Shown one piece after another: positions 45,530 to 56,326 of a stretch of DNA of 64,000 nucleotides. Position numbers and translations under genes: made by a program. Under the pieces are notes generated by a model that was given only the letters and a program-made list of their open reading frames with translations, had not been told where the DNA came from and searched no databases. Numbering within the stretch: the stretch's first letter is position 1; every line of letters starts with the position of its first letter. The stretch comes from Sipunculus nudus. Taxonomy: Eukaryota; Annelida; Sipuncula; Golfingiida; Sipunculidae. The stretch spans positions 2,090,269 through 2,154,268 of the forward strand of contig JAPPUL010000068.1 in NCBI GenBank assembly GCA_026874595.1, written 5' to 3'.

Positions 45530-46305
45530 TAGGAAATAAATATGATTTCAATCATCGTGCCTGTGCATTTTAAAAAGAAGTCTCAAGCCAAATAAGTCCA
45601 TAATTCTCATAGTGCGACAACGCCTAGCTCTTATCACCGGCGGTTAGCAAGTAAATCAACTCTTTAAAAATCCCTTATAGCACCAAGCAATCATTTAGTG
45701 GCGCTTAGCGTATAAAAACCCGTAAGGAGCAACACGTTCTGATGTTTCTTCCTCGTGAATAGGTTAATAGGTGATTTTAACTTTCAGGCAGACTTTGACG
45801 ACATTGCGAAGTGTATTTAAAACTGCTCTCTTGCCCTTTAGCTTTGCTCTTACAGACCGCAAAACCTTCGACTTCAAGAAAAGCTTCTAAATGACTCTTT
45901 AGCTTTGTTGCCTGCTCTGCTCGTACAATGCTTTTTAGCTTAATTGCAAGGTTCTCAAGAATATTGGCAGGCTTCTCCAGATTGTTACGTCGAAAGCAGC
46001 TAATAGCTACCTGTAACTCTGCTAATTCATCCGCATCAAATCGTTTTAGGGATGGGAACTTGCCAGATGGAATACTCAACGCTTGTTTTCTTTGATTTTA
46101 ATCATCTGTCTATACAAATCGCTCAATCACATAATACATGCGTTCAGCCGTACAGCGGCTCAGGCTGAATTCTTGTGTGCAATGTCTATTGTTGAAATAC
46201 TCAAGAGCGTTAGATTCCATCCTGCTCACAAGTTTCAAAAGATTTTCAGCTTGTTCAAAAAGCACATAAGCTGTTCTCCATAAAATGTTTTCTTTATCAT
46301 CAAGC
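45530..46305 (-). pseudogene. decayed WYL-domain transcriptional regulator
   Basis: Pieces in different minus-strand frames line up with a helix-turn-helix plus WYL regulator. About 46300-46122 encodes AENLLKLVSRMESNALEYF and SLSRCTAERMYYVIERF (HTH part). About 46079-45777 contains FDADELAELQVAISCFRRNN and LKSHLEAFLEVEGFAVCKSK (linker region). About 45755-45690 gives APYGFLYAKRH (start of the WYL fold). Several stops and shifts interrupt it. Such regulators often accompany defence loci, here the second Type I locus. Confidence 0.65.
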
Positions 46306-46481
46306 TAATGATGGTCAAATGTATAGCAAAAAGCTAAAATGGCTGTCTATGAATGTCGTTTATTGAGTGGTTTTTACTTGAACTTTTGCACTTTTTCTTT
46401 TATGTTCTGTAGTAGCAACAGGTTTAAGAGGAATCTATTCGAAGTTTAAGGGCATCCCACAAAGTACGAAAAGAGGTTATA

Positions 46482-48869
46482 ATGAATCATTCCGCACACA
46501 ATAAGCTAATTGCATTCATATGGTCTATTGCTGATGAGTGCTTGCGTGATGTTTATGTTCGCGGAAAGTATAGAGATGTCATTCTTCCCATGGTGGTTCT
46601 AAGAAGACTAGACACGCTTCTTGAGGATAGCAAAGAGAATGTTTTAAAAGAAGTTGAATTTCAAAAAAACGATATGGAAGTTACAGAATTTGATCCAAAA
46701 GGTCTTATTCAAGCTTCCGGATACGTTTTTTATAATACCAGCAAATGGACACTTAAAACCCTCTACAATATAGCGACAAACAATCAGCAGATTTTACAAC
46801 AAAACTTTGTAGACTATCTAAATGGATTTAGTGAGAATGTGAAAGAGATAATTAATAAATTTGAACTGCAGGCGAAAATAAGACATATGGCTTCAAAGGA
46901 TGTTCTTTTGGATGTTCTTGAAAAATTCGTCTCACCTTATATCAATTTAACGCCTCATGAGAAGTTTGATCCGAACGGATATAAGCTTCCTCCACTTTCT
47001 AATCTAGGGATGGGATATGTTTTCGAAGAGCTGATCCGTAAGTTCAATGAAGAGAATAACGAGGAAGCCGGAGAACACTTTACGCCACGTGAAGTGATCC
47101 AATTGATGACACACCTTATCTTTGACCCGATTAAAGATAACCTGCCTCAAGTCATGACAATTTATGACCCTGCATGTGGTTCTGGCGGTATGCTAACGGA
47201 AGCACAAAACTTCATAAAAGATGAGCAAGGACATATTAAAGCACTTGGGGATGTTTACCTATACGGTAAAGAAATCAACGATGAGACTTATGCTCTTTGT
47301 AAGTCAGATATGATGATTAAGGGGAATGACCCTTCGAATATTAAAAGCGGTTCAACCTTATCAACAGATGAGTTTGCAGGCACAAAATTTGATTTCATGC
47401 TCTCTAATCCTCCTTACGGGAAAAGCTGGTCTTCTAACCTCAAATACATAAAGGAGGGCAAAGAAGTTATAGACCCACGCTTTTTAATCCAACTCAAGGG
47501 ATATTGGGACAATGAAGAAACAGTAGATGCAACCCCGCGTTCAAGTGATGGACAGCTTCTATTTCTTATGGAAATGATTAGCAAAATGAAACCTGTAAAT
47601 GAAAATAGCCGAGGCTCTCGAATTGCATCCGTTCACAATGGTTCAAGTCTGTTTACAGGTGATGCAGGCGGGGGAGAAAGTAATGTACGCCGATACATTA
47701 TCGAAAACGATATGCTAGAAGCAATTATCCAACTTCCTAACAATCTCTTTTATAACACAGGGATAACCACCTATATCTGGCTATTATCAAATAGGAAACC
47801 TGAACAGCGCAAGGGAAAGATTCAACTGATTGATGGAAGCTTGTTGTTTAGCAAGCTACGTAAAAATCTTGGTGAGAAAAACTGTGAACTTGCCCCTGAG
47901 CATGTTGCCGAGATAACAAAAACGTATCTTAAATTTACGGAAAAAGAACGTGGAGCTGAAGAAGAAGGCATTGCAGCACAGATTTTTGATAATGAGGACT
48001 TTGGCTACTACAAGATTAACATAGAGCGTCCGGATCGTCGAAAGGCTTATTTTAGTAAAGAACGTATAGAAACCTTACGTTTTGATAAAGCAGTTAAGAA
48101 GCCAATGGAATGGGCTTATGCTGAATGGGAAGAAGATATTTACAAAGCCGATGTTTTAAAGTCCCATGAGAAAGAAATCCTGAAATGGTGTGAAGAAAAC
48201 AATGTTTCTTTGAGTTCAAAGAACCGCACCAAGCTGTTAAAATCAAAGACATGGCAAAAGCAAGCAAAACTAGTTGATGTTGCCACTCAGTTAATGATGA
48301 AATTGGGTAGACAAGAATTTTCAGACTTTAACAAATTCAAAACACTTGTTGATAAAGAGCTTAAAGCAAAAGGCATTAAGCTAATTGCCAGTGAGAAGAA
48401 TGCTATTCTAAACGCCGTGAGCTGGTATGACAAGACAGCAGAAAAAGTCATCAAAAGCAAATCGAAAATCACTCCAAACAAGTTATCACTACTGCTTAAA
48501 AAGTTCGGATGCAAAGAGGAAAGCCTAGCTGATTACGGTTACTATATCACAGACAAGAAAGACGAGTTTATTACTTATGAGCCCTCCTTGGATTTAAGAG
48601 ATAGCGAGAGTGTCCCTCTGAAAGACGATATTTACGAATACTTTTTAAGAGAAGTAAAACCGCATGTAAAGGAAGCCTGGATTGATATGGACAGTGTCAA
48701 AATCGGCTATGTGATTAACTTTAATAAATACTTCTATCGCCCTAAACCGCTACGCAATATAGAAGAAGTTGGAGCAGAAATCATCCAGCTGGAGCAAGAA
48801 AGTGAAGGCTTGATTGCACAAATCCTCGACGTTGGCAGAGATGATGTATCGGGGGATAGAGAGGATTAA
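46482..48869 (+). CDS. Type I methyltransferase subunit HsdM (system 2, orphan)
   Basis: The 795-residue protein is longer than HsdM of system 1 (527) and belongs to a different HsdM branch: N-terminal MNHSAHNKLIAFIWSIADEC, DPACGSGGMLTEA (motif I) near 228, and LSNPPYGKSW (motif IV) near 310. A C-terminal region of about 250 residues follows. The frame is intact with AGAGG before the ATG. No hsdS or intact hsdR lies downstream. A decayed hsdR fragment is found at 59.6-60.0 kb on the other strand. Without HsdS it is unlikely to be active, unless it borrows another specificity subunit. Confidence 0.9.
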   Translation: MNHSAHNKLIAFIWSIADECLRDVYVRGKYRDVILPMVVLRRLDTLLEDSKENVLKEVEFQKNDMEVTEFDPKGLIQASGYVFYNTSKWTLKTLYNIATNNQQILQQNFVDYLNGFSENVKEIINKFELQAKIRHMASKDVLLDVLEKFVSPYINLTPHEKFDPNGYKLPPLSNLGMGYVFEELIRKFNEENNEEAGEHFTPREVIQLMTHLIFDPIKDNLPQVMTIYDPACGSGGMLTEAQNFIKDEQGHIKALGDVYLYGKEINDETYALCKSDMMIKGNDPSNIKSGSTLSTDEFAGTKFDFMLSNPPYGKSWSSNLKYIKEGKEVIDPRFLIQLKGYWDNEETVDATPRSSDGQLLFLMEMISKMKPVNENSRGSRIASVHNGSSLFTGDAGGGESNVRRYIIENDMLEAIIQLPNNLFYNTGITTYIWLLSNRKPEQRKGKIQLIDGSLLFSKLRKNLGEKNCELAPEHVAEITKTYLKFTEKERGAEEEGIAAQIFDNEDFGYYKINIERPDRRKAYFSKERIETLRFDKAVKKPMEWAYAEWEEDIYKADVLKSHEKEILKWCEENNVSLSSKNRTKLLKSKTWQKQAKLVDVATQLMMKLGRQEFSDFNKFKTLVDKELKAKGIKLIASEKNAILNAVSWYDKTAEKVIKSKSKITPNKLSLLLKKFGCKEESLADYGYYITDKKDEFITYEPSLDLRDSESVPLKDDIYEYFLREVKPHVKEAWIDMDSVKIGYVINFNKYFYRPKPLRNIEEVGAEIIQLEQESEGLIAQILDVGRDDVSGDRED

Positions 48870-49189
48870 TACGATGCTGAAAAAAAAGGATATAAGAATA
48901 TAAAGGAGCAAGCTTTAAAAAGTTTTAAGAAGCTCTAGATTGTAGAATAGAGGATATATCTAACTGGGATATGTCTTATGAACACTCATATAATGTTACA
49001 CGAAAGTTAAATACATCAACCGACGCTCTTTTTGATACTGTTTGCCAGCAATTAGAAAAACTAAGGTTTTAATGAAAGATATTGACCATATTTTCTGGGA
49101 TTGTACGATTGATTTAGTTAAAGAGATTTAGTTAAAAGCAATTTGAATGATACTGTTGAAGAGTTTATAAAAACAAGTAAACGATATTA
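48870..49189. other. debris after hsdM system 2
   Basis: No intact gene. Short plus-strand open pieces such as YEHSYNVTRKLNTSTDALFD (about 48975-49070) and KDIDHIFWDCTIDLVKEI suggest a decayed coding sequence, which I could not identify. An hsdS would be expected at this place, but no HsdS motif is visible. Confidence 0.3.
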
Positions 49190-50128
49190 AAAATGAAGAG
49201 TTCGTTCTTTATATAGAAAATCGCATAGTTTATTTAGAAGGCATTGAGAGTATATCGTTTGGGGATATAACTATAAGAAAACAATGCGATGCACAAAAAG
49301 AAATTCGTTCTCTAAGAAAGCCTGATAAAAATTACGTATTAGAAAAGACTGCATTTTTAAAAAGTGATGTTCCATTTTGTTTTCAGGTTAAAGTTAATTG
49401 TTTTAAATCTAGAGTAGAAGATGAAGCTTTGCGACTTGTAAACGGCTTTGTTTCTTTATACCGAATATACTGTAAATATTTCTAAAAACAAATACCGCCT
49501 CTTGTATCGTCAGGTACAATAATTACGAACCTAACCCTTTTTATCCTTCTAAAACAGGTAAAGGAGGCGTTAAGGTGCAAAGAAGTAAAGTAATAGTACC
49601 TGTGTCTAGCCAGCATTCTGTTTCTTACATAATATCTGAGAAGATTAGAAAAGACTTAGAGTCAAAGGGCTTTTTTGATATTTCAATATTCTATTAAATC
49701 ACAATACTCTATATGAAGAAAAGTTGAGTAGCAAGGTATTAATTGCTCTTGACTGGATGACACAAGCCAGACAGTCTAATGACGCTTCTATAAAAATTCT
49801 TTTTAATTTCACGGCTATAGAATGTATTTTATCAAATGAAGAGAAAAAAGCTGGTGCTAAGACAATAACAGAATATGCCTCTGTATTATTAAAAGATATA
49901 GATTTATTACAATATGGAGAGAAAATAAATATAAAAAAACATATACAGAAGCTGTATTGTATTAGAAATAAAGTTGTTCACAAAGGGGAGAAAGAGATCA
50001 CTTTTGAAGAGGTAATAGATGTAGCAAATCTTAGTGAATTATTGATAGCTAAGATTATAGAAAAATACAAAACATTTCTTAAAGATACTCCAACTAAATT
50101 TTATGCTCAATTAGATAAGGAGATATAG
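49190..50128 (+). pseudogene. decayed HEPN-domain protein (ApeA-like)
   Basis: An open piece from about 49192 to 49485 encodes EEFVLYIENRIVYLEGIE and more, and ends at a stop. After a shift, a second piece ends near 49697. From about 49697 a last frame runs to 50128 (134 codons from TTG 49724) with ALDWMTQARQSNDASIKIL, FTAIECILSNEEKK and IRNKVVHKGEKEITF. The last part is typical of HEPN domains of ApeA-like anti-phage proteins, with the R-N-x-x-V-H motif. At least two frame breaks make it a pseudogene. Part of it recurs at 60034. Confidence 0.6.
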
Positions 50129-50254
50129 AATTCACAGATAGGGAATACAAATAATAATGGCGGTGTACTATAAACACATCCGAAATTTAGCCTTAATTTT
50201 CTCTGATACTAGCTAAAAAACAAGGATTTTTCTAAAAATACAGGCTCAGAATCT

Positions 50255-50640
50255 GGAAAGACACAATATAAATCCTGCTACCAATGAACAAATAGGTATA
50301 TTGCATGAGGCAGGAAAAACAGAAGTAGATAAGGCAGTATCAGCAGCGCGTAATGCTTTAACAGTCCTTGGAGCGTTTGCCACTAGTAGAACGCATGGCT
50401 CTTTTACACAAAGTTGCAGATGGTATTAATGCTCGCTTTGATGATTTTAAAAAAGCAGAATGTCTTGACACTGGTAAACCTAAATTACTTGCATCACATA
50501 TTGCTATTCCTCGCGGTGCTGCTAACTTTAAAGTATTTGCTGATGGTTACAAAAGTGTCCTACAGGAAGTGTTATGTTAGATACGCCAGATGGAACAGGT
50601 GCATTAAACTACTCACAACGCTAACTTCACTGCCCGTGTT
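50255..50640 (+). pseudogene. fragment of an aldehyde dehydrogenase
   Basis: NINPATNEQIGILHEAGKTE then, in a second frame, LPLVERMALLHKVADGINAR and TGKPKLLASHIAIPRGAANF, then MLDTPDGTGALNYS in a third frame, match in order the N-terminal third of NAD-dependent aldehyde dehydrogenases of the betaine or hydroxymuconic semialdehyde type. The rest of the gene, including the catalytic Cys and Glu, is missing. It is a dead remnant. Confidence 0.8.
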
Positions 50641-51053
50641 ACCGGCCGTTTTAGATGGTCTATTCATTTACACCAATACTTAAATATCTAATTCAAGTAA
50701 TCACAAAGCCTAGTTTTAGTCATTGGCTAAAAAGCACTTTGAGAGACTTAGGTCTATTTTTGAAAAGACTACCTAGTAAAGATATCTCAAAAATAACTCA
50801 AGTGGTTAGAATCTCCAACATCTGTGGGGCTTGCTCCTAATAAAATTCAATGTAAGTTATTGATTAAAAGGAATAAATAATGATGACGGAGCAATGTAAG
50901 CGATATAGGATATAGTCTAAAACAATCTTAACAGGCTAATTTATAAAATTAGTATCAAATTCAAAATAATAATTCAACTACCTTAAATATTGTATTAAAA
51001 ATATTGTATTAAAAATTTACCATGTTAACATCAATATATATGAATACAATAAA
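50641..51053. other. region without a recognisable gene
   Basis: About 410 bases between the aldehyde dehydrogenase remnant and the 3' end of the oxoprolinase gene. I see no conserved coding pattern. ATATTGTATTAAAA is tandemly duplicated near 50990-51015. Confidence 0.3.
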
Positions 51054-54000
51054 TTAAATTTCATGGTTTTGCCCATATCCACCACCACCTGGAGTATGTA
51101 TAATAAAGCTATCTCCTGGCATAAGTATATTTTTATCATTCCCTTTAAGTTTAATTATAGAGCCATCTTTTTTTTGAATAAAATCTATTCCCACGGCTCC
51201 TGCTTCTCCACCACAAAGGCCATATGGCGCTATTTTACGACTCGATGAAAGAATTGTAACAGTCATCTTTTCAAGAAAATGTATCTTGCGAATAAGCCCA
51301 TCACCCCCATTCCATTTACCTTTACCACCAGAGCCTTTTCTTATTGATATTTCTTCAACCCTAACGGGATATCTTAATTCTAAAATTTCTGGGTCAAGCA
51401 TTTTAGTATTTGTCATATGACTATGTACAGTAGTACCATTAAATCCATTCCCTGCTCCAGTACCACCACATATAGTTTCATAATTCTGGAAATTTTCATT
51501 TCATAGGCAAAATTGTTCATTGTCCCCTGTGAACATGCAACAATTCCCAGGGCTCTAAATAAAGCATTTGTTATAGCTTGACTAATTTCAGTATTTCCTG
51601 CAATAACTGCTGCTGGATAACTTGGATTAATTATTGTACCCTTTGGAGCTATGATTTTAATAGGTTTTAGAAAACCTTCATTAAGAGGAATATCAGATTT
51701 TATCAATGTTCTGAAAACATACATAGTAGCTGCTTTACAAATTGATAAAGGAGCATTGTAGTTAAACTTGTTTTGTTTTGATGTCCCACTAAAATCTAAA
51801 GTGGCATTTTTTGTTTTTGTATCAACTGTAATATTTAATACTATGCTATCTCCGTTATCTAAGTCGTATTTATGGTCGCATTTAAAAGAACAATTATCTA
51901 AATGTGCAATAGCTTCTCGAACACTTTTTTCTGCATTATCTTGAATATATTGCATGTACTTATTAATTACTTCATAGGAATATTTTCCCTCTGCTTTTTG
52001 CATTCTTCTTATTCCGGTCTCATTAGCTGCAATTTGGGCTAATAGATCCGCTACATTTTGATTAACATTCCTGCATGGATATTCCCCAGAAGATAAGAGT
52101 ATACGCAATTCTTTTTCTCTAAATTGTCCTTTATCTACAAGAAGAAAATTGTCTATCACTACCCCCTCTTCATAGATTTTTTGGCTATCAGGAGGACATG
52201 AACCTGGAGTTATACCTCCAATATCTGCATGATGGCCTCTAGATGCTAAAATATAAATAATCTTATTACCTTCATCGTTGAAAACTGGTGTTATTACTGT
52301 AATATCAGGTAAATGAGTCCCTCCATTAAAAGGATTGTTAGTCATTAAAACATCACCAGGGCGCATTTTATTTTTATTAATTTCAAGCATGTTTTTTATA
52401 CTATCGCTCATAGAACCCAAATGTACTGGGACATGGGGAGCATTTGCTACTAAATTTCCTTTTGCATCAAATAATGCACATGAAAAATCAAGACGTTCTT
52501 TCATATTTACAGAACTTGCAGTTTTTGATAATGTATCACCCATTTCCTCAGCAATTGTCATAAATAAATTATTGAAAATTTCAAGCATAATAGGGTCTTC
52601 CTCTTTAGAAAAAGACAAATCATCATTTGCACAACCAACTTTAGTTAATAGGATTGCCGATGTTGATATTATCTTTGCTTGCCAGCTTGGCTCTATAATA
52701 TTGGTGCCAGTTTTTTCCACTATTATGGCAGGACCTATAATTGTTTCACCAATAACCATATCATTTCTATTCACTAATTTAACTTCATGCCAAAAACCCA
52801 TAGTGAACATTTTTACATATTCATAGCTTTTAATTTTAATGTTATCTGTACGAGCAGTTGTTCGAGAAGAGCTATTATTAAATGCTATTTCGTCATTAAA
52901 TGCTATTGCTTCTGTTGTTAGCATATCAATAATTAAATTATCATATTTGGGTATAAAACCGAATCTCTTTTTATGTTTTTCATTAAACTTTTGTATCATA
53001 TTTTCAACATTATCATCAAATTTGATAATTAAACTTTTATCTGATCCAACTGTCCGAATATGAGCTTTATTAATTATATTAATTTGGTTTTTATTACTTC
53101 CTTGTTCTAATAACTCATCTACAGCTTCTGTATTGATTTTCTTTAATACCTTCAAAGCTTCTTTATGCTTATTAATTGGTTTTGAAAATTGATGCTGTTT
53201 AGTTGCATTTAAATTAGCTAATCCGATGCCAAGAGCAGACAATACACCTGCATATTGATGTATAAAAACTTTCTTAATGCCAAGTACATCAGCAACCTGA
53301 CAAACATGCTGCCCTCCTGCTCCACCATAGCAGTTAATAACATAATTTTCAACATTATAACCTCTTTGGATAGTAATTTTTTTTATTGAATTAGCCATGT
53401 TTTCTACAGCTATTTTTAAAAATCCTTCTGCTATTTGCTCTAATCTATTTTTTTTATTTTTGAATGAGGGAATTTGTTTTGCAAGTACATTAAATTTTTT
53501 TCTAGTAATAGATAAATCTAATGGTTGATTTGCATCAGGGCCAAAGATTTTAGGAAATTTATGAGTTTGTATCTTGCCAAGCAATAAGTTACAATCGGTT
53601 ATAGTCAGTTCACCTCCCTTACCATAGCAAGCAGGTCCCGGAATTGAACCGGCACTTTCTGGTCCAACTTGCATTCTATCGTTTTTATATTTTAATAACG
53701 AACCACCCCCTGCAGCAATTGTATGCACATTCATCATCGGAATGCTTAACTCAGTATCAAAAATTTTATAGTTATATATTCTTTCATATTCTCCTGCATA
53801 ATGACACACATCTGTTGAAGTGCCTCCCATATCAAATCCGATTATTTTGTCAAATCCATAGTTTTGGGCAGTTTTTACCATACCAACAACACCACCTGCT
53901 GGCCCGGAAAGAATAGCATCTTTACCCTGAAAAAAATTTGCCTCACATAAACCACCATCTGATTTCATAAACAATAAATTTTTATAACCTTTATTTTTAG

Positions 54001-54706
54001 TTCCAAGAGCACTATCAATTTGATTTACATATGCTCTTAAAACTGGGGAAAGATAAGCATCCAAGACTGTCGTATAGCCTCTAGAAATAATTCGTTGCAC
54101 CGGACTTACTTCATGACTTAAAGAAATATGGGAAAAACCAATTTCTCTAGCTAATATCCCGATTATTTTTTCATGCTCATTATAATTAAAGGCATGCATT
54201 AGACAAACTGCAAGAGTTCTATATCCTTTTTTAAAATATTTTTTCAAGGTTGTTTTAATGTGATTTTTATCTAGAGCGACTAATACTTCGCCTGTTGAAG
54301 AGACTCTTTCATCAACTTCTAATACTTCCTTATACAAAGGAGTAGGCAAATTAATATTCAAATCAAATAACTTCGGCCTTACTTGATATCCAATACTTTG
54401 AATATCTTTGAATCCTTTTGTAGTAATAAATAATACATCCTCCCCTTTCTTTTCTAATAAAGCATTAGTTGCAACCGTTGTTCCTACCCTTATATTATTT
54501 ATTAGATATTCTGGAATATTGTCATTTATATTTATTTTTAATATCTCTTTAATTCCTTGTACAGCAGAATCCTTGTATTTCTGAGGGTTTACAGATAGTA
54601 TTTTTGTAGAGTATACATTCCCTTGAGGCTCACAAGCAATTACATCTGTAAATGTTCCTCCTATATCTACCCAAAAGTCCCATAGCTTATTTTTTTTTGA
54701 TGACAT
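51054..54706 (-). pseudogene. fused 5-oxoprolinase/hydantoinase (HyuA-HyuB type), frameshifted
   Basis: The N-terminal HyuA half shows DIGGTFTDVIA (residues about 13-23, ATP-binding), GFDMGGTSTDVCHY and GPACYGKGGE. From about residue 705, HyuB begins (DPIMLEIFNNLFMTIAEEMG) with MKERLDFSCALFD. Such fusions, about 1200 residues, hydrolyse 5-oxoproline or hydantoins with ATP. After about residue 1070, near 51491-51504, the frame shifts. The remaining 120 or so C-terminal residues (KGSGGKGKWNGGDGLIRKI, TPGGGGYGQ) are in another frame to 51054. The break is a single indel; it may be a real mutation or a sequence error. Neighbouring regulator and transporters suggest a catabolic locus. Confidence 0.8.
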
Positions 54707-55035
54707 TATTAAATTATACTCCCTTACCTAAATCAAATATAAAAACGCTAATCGAGCATAAGTATACTAAAAATTCTAAATAACTTATTTGTTTCTAATT
54801 ATGTATTCACTTTGCTTATAAAATATATATAATTTATAAATAAAATAAATGCATATATGATATTTTTTCTAACTAATATAATTAGAGTGATAATATTTTA
54901 AAATGAAGTAACCTTAGTTAGGGAGGTTTTAAATTGTATAGAAAATACTAAAATTTTAACTACAAATAATTCATTATTTAAGATAGATAATATAAAAATA
55001 AGCACGATTTACAAAGCATTTATGAATTAAATCAA
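54707..55035. other. AT-rich spacer, no gene seen
   Basis: The spacer of about 330 bases between two minus-strand genes is extremely AT-rich. It should contain the promoter of the oxoprolinase gene, whose GGGAG lies about 12 bases before the ATG. Nothing else stands out. Confidence 0.3.
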
Positions 55036-55587
55036 TTATAGCGAAGATGCAGATCTAGATGCCTGATCATAAATTCCTGACATAGTTCTTAGAATATCAG
55101 CAACATCTCTAATATATTCATAATTCAAATCTAACGAATCAATCGTTCTTAAAAGACAATTTTCTCTAATATTGGCATACTTTTTACAAATATTTTGACC
55201 TTTTTCCGTCGAACTATAAAAAATTTCTTTACCTTCTTTTTTGCTTGTAATAAGCTTGTTTGCAAGTAATTTTTTTATAGCATAATTGACTATATGAATA
55301 TCTTCAATGTTTAAAGTGAAAGCAATATCTGATATTTTCTTTGGCTTTTTTCTATGATTAACGTTATGTAAAATGAGTATAGTAATAGGACTAAAAGAAT
55401 TTAATTCAGGTTCAGCTGCACGTAAAGCATATGATACCCACCTCGAAAAAGCATTATAAGCAACTATTATTGAGTATTCTAATTCACTTGTTTCCCAATC
55501 ATCTGTTCCTGCTAAATGAGAGGAAGAAACTATTGGAATCTTATCAATATCTTTTTTATTATGTTTTGTAGGGTAATTTTTCTTCAT
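55036..55587 (-). CDS. MarR-type winged-helix transcriptional regulator
   Basis: The 183-residue protein has a central winged helix-turn-helix of MarR type: FSPITILILHNVNHRKKPKK, ISDIAFTLNIEDIHIVNYAI as recognition region, and the wing LITSKKEGKEIFYSSTEKG. Similar proteins often sit beside TRAP transporters and amidohydrolases in marine and host-associated bacteria. It is divergent from the TRAP genes, and a perfect 20-bp palindrome in the shared upstream region could be its operator. The ligand is unknown. Confidence 0.8.
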   Translation of the reverse strand: MKKNYPTKHNKKDIDKIPIVSSSHLAGTDDWETSELEYSIIVAYNAFSRWVSYALRAAEPELNSFSPITILILHNVNHRKKPKKISDIAFTLNIEDIHIVNYAIKKLLANKLITSKKEGKEIFYSSTEKGQNICKKYANIRENCLLRTIDSLDLNYEYIRDVADILRTMSGIYDQASRSASSL

Positions 55588-55847
55588 TAAAAATTGATGT
55601 AAATAAACTCATTATAACATTTAAAAAAATATTCAGACAATTTTGAATAATAACTTAATAATATACCAAAGCCTATATTATTAAAGCTCTAGTCTAGAAT
55701 TATAATAAAATAATGCTATGAAAAGTAATAATAACAAGAGATTATTTTATACTAACGTTAGCTACTATGTTTGAGAGAATGAGTTGAGAGAATGAGTAGA
55801 TTAAAAATAAAAGTTCAATATAAGCTAAATAAACTAATAGAACATTT

Positions 55848-55867
55848 TGTAGCAGTATACTGCTACA
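55848..55867. promoter_or_regulatory. perfect 20-bp palindrome, candidate operator
   Basis: TGTAGCAGTATACTGCTACA is its own reverse complement over all 20 bases. It lies 260 bases upstream of the marR-type gene and 460 upstream of dctP. Length and symmetry fit a dimeric winged-helix operator. The distance to both starts is larger than usual. Confidence 0.45.
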
Positions 55868-55889
55868 TTTTCAAATAGCACTTTAGTAA

Positions 55890-56071
55890 TTAAAAAAAGC
55901 TTTTACCAGCTAAAACAGGACTAAGCTGATACTGAAAAGATTTATATTGAGCTATTTGAATAGCTGTCAAATCTAAAGAAAAATACCTGATTATTTCTCC
56001 TTCTCCCCCCTTCTCCAAATTTTGCTTCACTAATTCTTGAACGCTTATAATACTTATTTTTCCCAAGCCAT
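55890..56071 (-). mobile_element. remnant of an IS1595-family transposase, N-terminal part
   Basis: Reading the minus strand from ATG 56071, pieces in two frames give MAWEK, NKYYKRS, then EIIRYFSLDLTAIQIAQ. This matches the N-terminal helix-turn-helix region of IS1595-type transposases (a pattern like FALDLTATQIAELTGL). An expanded G/A-rich stretch and later frame breaks interrupt it. Only this part remains here; a middle part on the plus strand is at 59.3 kb. Confidence 0.55.
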
Positions 56072-56077
56072 ATTAAG

Positions 56078-56109
56078 TAGTTAAACATAGATTGTTCTAT
56101 GTTTAACTA
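56078..56109. other. 13-bp perfect inverted repeat (hairpin)
   Basis: TAGTTAAACATAG (56078-56090) is the reverse complement of CTATGTTTAACTA (56097-56109), with a 6-base loop ATTGTT. No T tract follows on either strand. It lies between the IS remnant and dctP and could be an operator, an mRNA hairpin, or part of the decayed element. Confidence 0.6.
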
Positions 56110-56326
56110 GGATAGAACCTTGAGCATATTATATTAATAATATTATTATAATCTTAACAAGATTTTGCTAATTTTTTGCTAATTTATTAATAAATTGTAA
56201 AAAATAACTTTTTTTTAAACAAAAATTGTTATAATTGTCATAATTAAAGAGTAGATTTAGTATATAGTTAATCTTTAATTATTTACTTACTTTTTTATTT
56301 TATTAATTCATTTGGAGGTTATGATC

